Assembly (NCBI GenBank): GCA_030630015.1
Contig: DAOVNV010000135.1
Span: 1-6,843 of the forward strand
DNA length: 6,843 nt
Reading direction: 5' to 3'
Source of the DNA: Desulfuromonadales bacterium
Lineage (GTDB): Bacteria > Desulfobacterota > Desulfuromonadia > Desulfuromonadales > BM103
The position numbers and the translations under genes are program-made. The notes below the pieces were generated by a model that saw nothing but the letters and a program-made list of their open reading frames with translations, was not told where the DNA came from and did no database searches. Positions 1 to 5,155 of the stretch are shown in pieces; positions within the stretch are counted from its first letter, which is position 1; every line of letters begins with the position of its first letter.

Positions 1-140
1 CGGAGGGGTTCATAGTACCGTTTGAGATGCTGGGACAACATAACCCGCATCGAGGGAAGGAACCCTACTTTGTTCATGCAACCAAAGAGTGGAAGGTGAG
101 GGGATTGCAGATATGCTAACAACCCCTGAAAAGATCAGGA
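1..140 (+). mobile_element. 5' remnant of a group II intron with the start of its maturase
   Basis: The stretch reads like the leader of a bacterial group II intron followed by the start of its intron-encoded reverse transcriptase/maturase. An ATG at 113 opens MLTTPEKIRT, which matches the well-known N-terminus of such maturases (TPEKIRxLQRKLY...). After IRT the match stops: the frame continues as WACCRK and ends at 161-163. Upstream, a second frame is open from the left edge to 119 and contains EGFIVPF and GKEPYFVHAT, a peptide I associate with translated leaders of this intron group. The catalytic domains of the RT (YADD) and intron domain V are absent, so this is a dead fragment. The identification is from memory of the family. 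The junction at about 140 and what lies left of the window are not resolved. Confidence 0.6.
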
Positions 141-250
141 CTTGGGCATGTTGTAGGAAGTGAGAAGCGGCCGATTTGAGGCCATGTAGTCGGCGGGAGG
201 GGTGATTTCAGGCGCCGTCAGCGCCACCCCGTCAAAAGCAAATTCCTATC
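141..250. other. Unassigned mobile-element-like stretch with a hairpin
   Basis: This lies between the intron remnant and the toxin-antitoxin remnant. It holds no gene. It contains a clear stem-loop: GGGGTG at 199-204 pairs with CACCCC at 225-230, with GGCGC/GCGCC able to pair inside (211-215 with 221-225). The look is that of the end of an insertion element or a transposon-associated palindrome, but I cannot name a family and see no matching terminal repeat. Confidence 0.3.
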
Positions 251-273
251 ACTTACTCACTTGGAGCCAGGTG

Positions 274-586
274 ATGTATCGCCCCATCGAAGAAAAAAAG
301 GGATGAACTGGTACGTCTCTGTACAGTTCATGGTGTGCGCAGCCTGTCGCTGTTCGATTCCGCGACCACAGATCAATTCGATCCTAAGAACAGCGACCTC
401 GATTTTCTGGTGGAGTTCAAGCCGGTGTCTCCATCTGAACACGCCGAGCATTACTTCGGCTTGATGGAAGATCTACAGATCCTCTTCGGGATGCAAGTCG
501 ATTTGGTCGAGTCGGCCCCGATCCGCAATCCCTACTTCCGCGCGGCTGTCGAGAAGAGCAGGGTGCCCCTCTACGATGCCGCGTGA
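274..586 (+). pseudogene. MntA-type minimal nucleotidyltransferase antitoxin, frameshifted
   Basis: MntA antitoxins of HEPN-MNT modules are small nucleotidyltransferases that inactivate the HEPN toxin by adding AMP to a toxin tyrosine. The body, from GTG 335 to TGA 584-586, reads VRSLSLFDSATTDQFDP then SDLDFLVEF, ...FGLMEDLQILFG, VDLVE, IRNPYFRAAVEKSRVPLY, which is typical of the family. The true start is ATG 274, placed by a GGAG Shine-Dalgarno at 263-266, seven bases upstream. From there MYRPIEEK is read, then an A7 run (293-299) throws the frame into a TGA at 304-306. With one A fewer the reading becomes MYRPIEEKRDELVRLCTVHG and joins the body exactly, about 103 residues in all. The active-site GS motif reads LFDSAT in place of LFGSAT, while the DxD (SDLD) is intact. 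Frameshift plus Gly-to-Asp suggests a decayed gene, though a sequencing error in the A run is possible for the frameshift alone. Confidence 0.8.
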
Positions 587-629
587 TCTCCGCAAGGAAG
601 CCGCCAAATTACTTGTTGACGGGGACTGA
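576..629 (+). pseudogene. HEPN (HepT/DUF86) toxin start, truncated remnant
   Basis: HepT toxins are RNases encoded directly after, and usually overlapping, their MntA antitoxin. An ATG at 576 overlaps the end of the antitoxin gene by 11 bases and opens MPRDLRK, the usual first residues of DUF86/HEPN toxins. The frame then reads EAAKLLVDGD and stops at 627-629 after 17 residues. None of the helical bundle and no RX4HXY catalytic motif follows, and I find no continuation in other frames before uup. The family call rests on seven residues plus the overlapping gene order, so it is an inference, but the order is exactly what the intact module shows. Confidence 0.5.
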
Positions 630-703
630 ACCAGAATTCCTTGGGCGGCTATTCCCCCAGGTTATTCCTACGCCCCTGCGTTAAATTGTCTTTCCGTCAC
701 TCG

Positions 704-2587
704 TTACTCGCTACTTAACTCTTCAAGTTCACCCCACCGCTCATAAACTTGCTCCAGCTCTGTTTCCAGTTCTTCCAACCGTGTCTTGGCGGCGGCTATC
801 TGGTCACCGGCCTCCCGGTAGAACGCCGGGTCGGCCATGCGCTGGTGCAGGTCGCTTTGCTCCGTTTCGAGATCTTCGATGCGCTGCGGCAAGGTTTCGA
901 ACTCCTGCCGTTCCTTGAAGCTCATTTTCCGGGGCCGTTGTCGGGCAGGTTTTGCTTTGGGGGGCGTGGCTGCTTTGGCTGCGGAACGTGTTTCGGATGT
1001 TTTCTGGCGCAGCCAGTCATTGTAGCCGCCGATGTATTCCGCAATCCGCCCAGCGCCTTCGAAGGCGATGGTACTGGTTACTACCCGGTTGAGAAAGTCA
1101 CGATCGTGACTGACCAGGAAGATGGTCCCCTTGAACTCGGCAAGCCGCTCTTCAAGCAGGTCGAGGGTTTCCAGGTCGAGATCGTTGGTCGGTTCGTCCA
1201 GCACCAGGACGTTGGCCGGACGGGTGAAGAGGCGCGCCAGCAAGAGCCGATTGCGCTCTCCGCCGGATAGGATGCGTACCGGACTGCGTGCCCGGTCCGG
1301 GGTAAACAGGAAGTCTTGAAGATAGCCTATGACGTGGCGGGATTGGCCGCCGATGACGACCGTATCCTGGTCACCGGCCAGATTCTGCTGGACCGTTTTG
1401 TCCGGATCAAGCTGTTCGCGCAATTGATCGAAATAGAGAATCTGAAGATTAGTGCCGAGTTTGACGCTGCCCTGTTGTGGAGCCAGTTCGCCGAGCAGCA
1501 GTTTGAGCAGGGTGGTTTTCCCCACACCGTTGGGGCCGATGATGCCGATCCGGTCGCCGCGCAATACGGTGGTTGAAAAAGCGTCAATGAGCCTGTGTTC
1601 GTCGTAGCCAAAGCTGACGTCTTCCATCTCGGCAACCAGTTTTCCGCTGCGTTCCGCATCCTGCAGCTTAAGCCTGGCTGTCCCGAGGCGCTCCCTGCGC
1701 ATCCTACGCTCCTCGCGCATTTTCTTGAGAGCTCTGACCCGCCCTTCGTTACGGGTGCGTCTGGCTTTGATCCCTTTCCTGATCCAGATTTCTTCCTCGG
1801 CCAGTTTTTTGTCGAAGCGTCGCCACTCCTGGGCTTCATTGTGCAGCAGTTCCTCTTTGCGGCGCAGAAAGGTGTCGTAGCCGCAGGCAAAGTCAAACAA
1901 GCGACCGCGATCCAATTCGACGATGCGGTTGGCCAGGGTGCGCAGGAAAGTGCGGTCATGGGTGACGAAAACCAGGGGCAGGTTTTCGCGCAACAGGAAC
2001 TGTTCGAGCCAGTTGATTGATTCGATGTCAAGGTGGTTGGTAGGCTCATCGAGAAGCAATATATCCGGTTCCGAGGCCAGGGCCCGGGCCAGCAGAACCC
2101 GTCTTGCCAAGCCCCCTGACAGGGTTGAAACCTCTGTATCTGCTTGCAGGCCGAGACGCGACAGGACCTGCTCGATGCTCTGTTGCAAAGGCCAGCCATT
2201 ACTATCGTCAAGGCTGTTTTGGAGCTTCAAGATTTCAGGCAGCAACTCGGTCTGACCTTGTTCCAGCTGCAGGCTGAGTCTTCTGTAAAGTCCCAGCTGT
2301 TCTCCATTACGGCCGAGCCCTGCGGAAACAACCTCAAAGATGCTGCCAGTCAATTTCGCTGGCACCTCCTGCGCGAGTCTGGCGACGCGCAGGCCCTGCT
2401 GTCGGTCGATGATGCCGCTGTCCGGTTGCAGTTCGCCAGCGATCAGGCGCAGCAGGGTCGATTTGCCGGCACCGTTGCGGCCGAGCAGGCAGATGCGCTC
2501 CCCTTTGCTGATCTGTAGGCTGGCATCTGACAGAAGGGGTGCCCCGCCGAAAGCAAGATCGATATTGCGTAAACTTAATAAAGCCAT
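704..2587 (-). CDS. uup: ABC-F family ATPase Uup
   Basis: Uup is a soluble ABC-F protein with two ATPase domains and no membrane part; in E. coli it associates with ribosomes and binds branched DNA, and its loss raises precise excision of transposons. The 627 residues are close to the E. coli length. Domain 1 has Walker A GRNGAGKST (36-44), signature LSGG (156-159) and Walker B LLLDEPTNHLD (177-187). The linker at about 242-305, with FDKKLAEEEIWIRKGIKARR and TRNEGRVRALK, is strongly Uup-like. Domain 2 has GPNGVGKTT (351-359), LSGGE (440-444) and LVLDEPTNDLD (461-471). A K/P/A-rich hinge (about 530-550) leads to the Uup-specific C-terminal coiled coil, which begins KMSFKERQEFETLPQRI. All ATPase motifs are intact. 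The start has no strong Shine-Dalgarno. It lies 157 bases after the alarmone-synthetase gene on the same strand, with no clear terminator between them, so co-transcription is possible. Confidence 0.95.
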   Translation of the reverse strand: MALLSLRNIDLAFGGAPLLSDASLQISKGERICLLGRNGAGKSTLLRLIAGELQPDSGIIDRQQGLRVARLAQEVPAKLTGSIFEVVSAGLGRNGEQLGLYRRLSLQLEQGQTELLPEILKLQNSLDDSNGWPLQQSIEQVLSRLGLQADTEVSTLSGGLARRVLLARALASEPDILLLDEPTNHLDIESINWLEQFLLRENLPLVFVTHDRTFLRTLANRIVELDRGRLFDFACGYDTFLRRKEELLHNEAQEWRRFDKKLAEEEIWIRKGIKARRTRNEGRVRALKKMREERRMRRERLGTARLKLQDAERSGKLVAEMEDVSFGYDEHRLIDAFSTTVLRGDRIGIIGPNGVGKTTLLKLLLGELAPQQGSVKLGTNLQILYFDQLREQLDPDKTVQQNLAGDQDTVVIGGQSRHVIGYLQDFLFTPDRARSPVRILSGGERNRLLLARLFTRPANVLVLDEPTNDLDLETLDLLEERLAEFKGTIFLVSHDRDFLNRVVTSTIAFEGAGRIAEYIGGYNDWLRQKTSETRSAAKAATPPKAKPARQRPRKMSFKERQEFETLPQRIEDLETEQSDLHQRMADPAFYREAGDQIAAAKTRLEELETELEQVYERWGELEELSSE

Positions 2588-2744
2588 TCTGTGGTCGTTT
2601 TCTGGACGTGTTTTCTCGCGAGTCAGGGAGCCTGCCAGTTTTATTAAAGTTCGACATTTTGCCGGGGGGAATTATGTCAGATGACGGACCCGGGGGGAAG
2701 AGACATCTGGTACCGGATTGCAGGAGTGCAGATCTGCCCGAAAT

Positions 2745-3989
2745 TCATGCGAGTTCTTTGCGGAGCGTCCTCCCGAGATCCCTGGCGGGTTGGTCGCCTG
2801 GATTGATCTCAAGCACTTTTTCGCAATCGTTCAGGGCCTTACAGTAAAGCCCCATCTCACTGTAGGTCTGTGCCCGGCTATAATAGGTTTCAGGGTGAAG
2901 CGGGTCTATGTTGATAGCGGTATCAAAGTCGCCCAGGGCTTTTTCGTATTTTTTAACGATTCGGTAGCACAGGCCGCGATTGGCATAGCCCCGACTGTTT
3001 TCCGGGTTATAGCTGATCGCTTTCGAGAAGTCACTGGTTGCTTTTACAAGTTCTCCCATGGCGAAATAGGCCATGCCCCGATGATTATAGACCAGCGACC
3101 TGATGTCTCTCTTAAGGCGCATGCCGAGCAGCTTCCCGTAGAGGTTGATAGCCGTTTCCAGGTCGTGGCCGCTGTGTGCGTCCAGAGCAAGCAGCATGGT
3201 TTTTTCGAGCTGGCTGGCTGACGACAGTGAACTCTTCCGGTTCTTTTCTGATCTTTCGGATTTGTCTCCAAACTGATGGGAGATGGCCATGATATCGAGG
3301 ATGTCCAGGGATTCGGCCAGTTTCTCCTGTCGCTTTCTGCCGCGCAGCCTGATTGCCTTCTGGTAATCGCGGATTTCCTGGAAGATCAGATCAGAGAGGC
3401 TCAGGGTGGCGTTCAAGGATGCAAGCTTACGTCTGATCGATTCATTCGGGATTGAAATGTCTGATTTGTAGACAAGTTCGTGCTCCACCTCCGCCCAGGC
3501 ATCCTGCAGGATGGTGCGCAACTGGACCTCGCAGACTTTCCTGGTGCCGGGCAGAACCCGCTTGAGTGCATCCTTGTCCAGTTTGACGAGCATGTGCATG
3601 GAATCATATCCGAATTCACGGAAAGAGTGCTGAGTTGCCTTCCAGTCAGTTTCCGTGACTTCGAAGTTGTCGGTAATCAATTCCTTGATCGTGTCGATAT
3701 CTTCCAGAAAGGGGCAGACGATGCGCAGTCCGAGCATGTCTGAGATCGGTGTTGATTTCCCGCTTTTGCCCTGGGTGTCAGGCCGTTTCAGTTTTTCATA
3801 GTAGGCTTCAAAGCGTTTGACGCGGTACTTGATCGAGGGAGTGAACCCCCGGCTTTCGAGGAGCCTGCGGACTTTTCTGTAGAGTGACTGTAGCGCTTCG
3901 TCGTAGAGGGGGCGGCGCGCATCATAGAGAGCTTTGGCTCGATCGCGCTCAAGGAGAGCCGTGCCCGAAGATGGATTCTTCTTTTTCAT
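2745..3989 (-). CDS. RelA/SpoT-domain alarmone synthetase fused to TPR repeats
   Basis: The 414-residue protein probably makes (p)ppGpp or a related alarmone from GTP/GDP and ATP in the cytoplasm. The N-terminal half (about 50-175) is a RelA/SpoT synthetase domain: SIKYRVKRFEAYYEKL (52-67), ISDMLGLRIV (82-91, with the metal-binding Asp 84), FGYDSMH (126-132, equal to the GYxSxH guanine-binding loop), CEVQLRT (153-159, catalytic-type Glu 154) and AWAEVEHELVYK (164-175). No HD hydrolase, TGS or ACT domain is present, so it resembles a small alarmone synthetase rather than a long Rel. A helical, charged stretch (about 200-260) leads to three canonical TPR repeats at about 300-333, 334-367 and 368-401, with a possible degenerate fourth at about 266-299, which suggests partner binding. 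I place the start at ATG 3989, preceded by AGGG; an upstream in-frame TTG at 4088 sits inside the csp terminator and is unlikely. Synthesis of another product or a tRNA target, as in toxSAS enzymes, cannot be excluded. Confidence 0.85.
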   Translation of the reverse strand: MKKKNPSSGTALLERDRAKALYDARRPLYDEALQSLYRKVRRLLESRGFTPSIKYRVKRFEAYYEKLKRPDTQGKSGKSTPISDMLGLRIVCPFLEDIDTIKELITDNFEVTETDWKATQHSFREFGYDSMHMLVKLDKDALKRVLPGTRKVCEVQLRTILQDAWAEVEHELVYKSDISIPNESIRRKLASLNATLSLSDLIFQEIRDYQKAIRLRGRKRQEKLAESLDILDIMAISHQFGDKSERSEKNRKSSLSSASQLEKTMLLALDAHSGHDLETAINLYGKLLGMRLKRDIRSLVYNHRGMAYFAMGELVKATSDFSKAISYNPENSRGYANRGLCYRIVKKYEKALGDFDTAINIDPLHPETYYSRAQTYSEMGLYCKALNDCEKVLEINPGDQPARDLGRTLRKELA

Positions 3990-4030
3990 CAAAAGCCCTG
4001 TAAACCAGCTGTGTGATTTTGACTTGTTCC

Positions 4031-4059
4031 AGTCTACGGATATCCGGGACTGCTGGCAA
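4031..4059 (-). promoter_or_regulatory. Candidate sigma70 promoter of the alarmone-synthetase gene
   Basis: Read on the minus strand, TTGCCA (4059-4054) and TAGACT (4036-4031) are separated by exactly 17 bases. These match the -35 and -10 consensus at five and four of six positions. Transcription would start near 4024, about 35 bases before ATG 3989. The site lies between the csp terminator and the gene, where a promoter is expected. The evidence is consensus match only. Confidence 0.4.
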
Positions 4060-4086
4060 GTTCTCGTTTTGATGAATGGCGGCTTC

Positions 4087-4128
4087 AAACAAAAAGGCCC
4101 CGTGGAATACCACGGGGCCTTTTTGTTT
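4087..4128 (-). terminator. Intrinsic terminator of the leftward csp gene
   Basis: This is a perfect 19-base inverted repeat (4087-4105 against 4110-4128) around the loop AATA. The GC core GGCCCCGTGG/CCACGGGGCC is flanked by A-rich and T-rich arms, so the RNA from either strand ends in U5GU3. On the minus strand it lies 21 bases after the csp stop codon. It is symmetric and could stop transcription from both directions. Confidence 0.92.
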
Positions 4129-4149
4129 GTAATGTCTACCTGGAGAAAA

Positions 4150-4350
4150 TTAGATTTTCACCACGTTGGAAGACTGGGGGCCTTTTTGACCCTCGGTGAC
4201 GTCGAAGCTGACGCGATCGCCTTCGGCCAGGGACTTAAAGCCGTCGCCGCCGATAGCCGAGAAATGAACAAAGACATCGGGGCCGTTGTCCTGCTCGATG
4301 AAACCGAAACCCTTCGCATCATTAAACCACTTCACTGTACCTTCAGCCAT
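4150..4350 (-). CDS. Cold-shock protein, CspA family (leftward copy)
   Basis: This is a 66-residue single cold-shock domain, the normal length of the family, which binds single-stranded RNA/DNA and melts RNA secondary structure in the cytoplasm. Both RNA-binding motifs are present: RNP1 KGFGFI (13-18) and RNP2 VFVHF (26-30), together with WFN (8-10) and the surface aromatics F15, F17, F27 and F30. An AGGAG Shine-Dalgarno (complement of 4357-4361) precedes the ATG by six bases. The gene is divergent from a paralogue at 4834-5034 with 57 of 66 residues identical. It has its own strong terminator, so it is likely monocistronic. Its leader contains hairpins described separately. The sequence does not tell whether it is cold-induced or constitutive. 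Confidence 0.97.
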   Translation of the reverse strand: MAEGTVKWFNDAKGFGFIEQDNGPDVFVHFSAIGGDGFKSLAEGDRVSFDVTEGQKGPQSSNVVKI

Positions 4351-4356
4351 TTTCTA

Positions 4357-4378
4357 CTCCTTTGTTTCCGTCTGGAAA
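4357..4378 (-). promoter_or_regulatory. Hairpin directly before the leftward csp Shine-Dalgarno
   Basis: On the minus-strand transcript TTTCC (4378-4374) pairs with GGAAA (4369-4365) around a four-base loop. The hairpin ends three bases before the AGGAG ribosome site (4361-4357). The short stem could change access to the site with temperature. Its regulatory role is inferred from position and from the similar placement at the other csp gene. Confidence 0.35.
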
Positions 4379-4413
4379 TCTTTTGTTGTGCAATTCTCAA
4401 TTGCTGCCAATAT

Positions 4414-4444
4414 AAAAAACACACAGCCGTAAAGGTTGTGTGTT
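4414..4444 (-). terminator. Terminator-like hairpin inside the leftward csp leader
   Basis: On the minus strand AACACACA (4444-4437) pairs with TGTGTGTT (4425-4418). An inner CC/GG pair, one A-C mismatch and the loop TTTAC complete the stem, which is followed by a T6 run and TATA. It lies 64 bases upstream of the csp ATG with no gene before it on this strand. It is either an attenuator in the csp leader or the end of a short unannotated leftward RNA. The plus strand lacks a T run, so it is one-directional. Confidence 0.5.
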
Positions 4445-4725
4445 CTGGTCTAAACTGACACTCTGTCAATACGCCGAGCAACTAACAATCTACACAAACT
4501 TACTGTTGGCGCTTAGATAACATGCTTCGTAAGTTGAAAGCAAGCCTTTTTTCGGTGAATCTGTAAAATTGTGTTTGCCGATGTCCCGTTATCTGATGTT
4601 TTTTTCCTGGAAAAGTCTAAAATTTCTTGCATTTTCAATAGTCTTTGGTACAAATATGTTCTAGAGGTAGTTTCGTTAGTGTATTGGGTAGACGATGGAC
4701 GGGTATGTCCTATCCTTCATTCAAA

Positions 4726-4826
4726 GGCCCGGGCCACACAGACAAGCGGGTTTCTGTGGTTCTTCCTTTGGGGGGACTGTGTATCCGGTACGACACAGAA
4801 GGTTCAACTTGGTTGAACAGAAGGAG
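4726..4826 (+). promoter_or_regulatory. Structured leader and ribosome site of the rightward csp gene
   Basis: Successive stems fill the last 100 bases before the gene: the palindrome GGCCCGGGCC (4726-4735); CCACACAGA with TCTGTGG (4734-4742 / 4753-4759, bulged); CTGTGT with ACACAG (4777-4782 / 4793-4798); and the perfect hairpin GTTCAAC-TTG-GTTGAAC (4802-4818), two bases before the AAGGAG site at 4821-4826. Long folded leaders that act as temperature sensors are established for E. coli cspA. The same role here is inferred, since the sequence differs. Confidence 0.45.
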
Positions 4827-4833
4827 CAGTAAA

Positions 4834-5034
4834 ATGGCAGAAGGTACAGTGAAGTGGTTTAATGATGCGAAGGGTTTTGGTTTCATCGAGCAGGACAACG
4901 GCCCCGATGTCTTTGTGCACTTTTCCTCGATTACTGGTGAGGGATTCAAGTCCCTGGCCGAAGGCGATCGCGTCAGCTTCGACGTCACCGATGGGCCTAA
5001 GGGTCCTCAGGCCGCCAATGTGCAAAAGGTTTAA
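4834..5034 (+). CDS. Cold-shock protein, CspA family (rightward copy)
   Basis: This is a 66-residue cold-shock domain with RNP1 KGFGFI (13-18) and RNP2 VFVHF (26-30). It differs from the leftward paralogue at nine residues (32, 34, 36, 53, 55, 60, 61, 64, 66), all outside the RNA-binding motifs. The ATG at 4834 follows AAGGAG (4821-4826) by seven bases; the frame is open further upstream, but that part lies in the folded leader and has no cold-shock homology. It is followed 30 bases after the stop by its own terminator and is likely monocistronic. Codons 1-28 and 39-52 are almost identical in DNA to the other copy, while the parts between and after differ in most codons. Confidence 0.97.
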   Translation: MAEGTVKWFNDAKGFGFIEQDNGPDVFVHFSSITGEGFKSLAEGDRVSFDVTDGPKGPQAANVQKV

Positions 5035-5064
5035 GGCTTTTGAGCCATAGGATGACAGCACAGG

Positions 5065-5098
5065 ATAGCCCCGAAGGAAACTTTGGGGCTATTTTTTT
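5065..5098 (+). terminator. Intrinsic terminator of the rightward csp gene
   Basis: ATAGCCCC (5065-5072) pairs with GGGGCTAT (5085-5092). The stem continues inward through a G-T pair and AAG/CTT to a GAAA tetraloop (5077-5080), about 12 pairs in all. A T7 run (5092-5098) follows. The opposite strand has the stem but no T run after it, so it serves csp and not the converging methyltransferase gene. Confidence 0.92.
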
Positions 5099-5101
5099 GG
5101 G

Positions 5102-5155
5102 CTATAAGCCGGTCGGACTTTTCGTTTCGGCCTGAAAAGGCTGACAGCCTCCTAA
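5102..5155 (-). repeat. Diverged copy of a palindromic repeat, overlapping a gene end
   Basis: Read on the minus strand from 5155, it shares TAGGAG, CTGT, GGCCGAA, CGAAAA and AGTCCGAC, in the same order, with the palindromic element at 6083-6151. The first 37 bases match at 27 positions, and both copies end in TAG. It is about 54 bases long against 69, and one arm is degenerate. It forms the final codons and the stop of the methyltransferase gene. Confidence 0.55.

Larger units (their letters stand above)
4351..4833. other. 483-base divergent control region between two csp genes
   Basis: No gene is seen. The region must hold the promoters and leaders of both csp genes. Features visible: hairpins next to both Shine-Dalgarno sites; a terminator-like hairpin at 4414-4444 read leftward; perfect palindromes GCAATT-CTC-AATTGC (4390-4404), TGACA-CTC-TGTCA (4456-4468), TTTTCC-T-GGAAAA (4602-4614) and GGCCCGGGCC (4726-4735). 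A weak rightward promoter candidate is TTGCAT (4627-4632), 16 bases, TACAAA (4649-4654), which would give a leader of roughly 170 bases. No convincing leftward promoter was found. The AT-rich middle (about 4470-4680) contrasts with the GC-rich structured leader of the rightward gene. Confidence 0.7.

Noticed and set aside
294..300. A AAA AAG heptamer as a programmed -1 frameshift site in the antitoxin gene
   Set aside because: The heptamer is in the right phase, but a -1 slip leads into the third frame and not the nucleotidyltransferase frame; a +1 shift is needed. A lesion or one extra A in the run is simpler.
630..703. Remaining toxin or transposase coding sequence between the HEPN remnant and uup
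   Set aside because: Reading all frames gave no recognisable motif, and no convincing terminator for uup was found either; only weak GGGCG/CGCCC pairing is seen.
1327..2211. Long alternative leftward frame inside uup (294 codons)
   Set aside because: Composition is Ser/Arg/Pro/Cys-rich with no domain; it overlaps the unmistakable uup frame and is a shadow of it.
2588..2744. Promoter for uup or terminator of the synthetase gene
   Set aside because: CTGACA and AT-rich hexamers occur but not at proper spacing, and no GC stem with a T run is present; only a GCAGATCTGC palindrome is clear.
3990..4088. Upstream TTG start adding 33 residues to the alarmone synthetase
   Set aside because: The TTG lies in the arm of the csp terminator, has no ribosome site, and the extra residues show no domain; ATG 3989 has AGGG before it and lies after a candidate promoter.
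4645..4833. N-terminal extension of the rightward cold-shock protein in the same open frame
   Set aside because: The family length is 66-70 residues, the extension is not homologous, it lies in a folded leader, and AAGGAG at 4821 points to ATG 4834.
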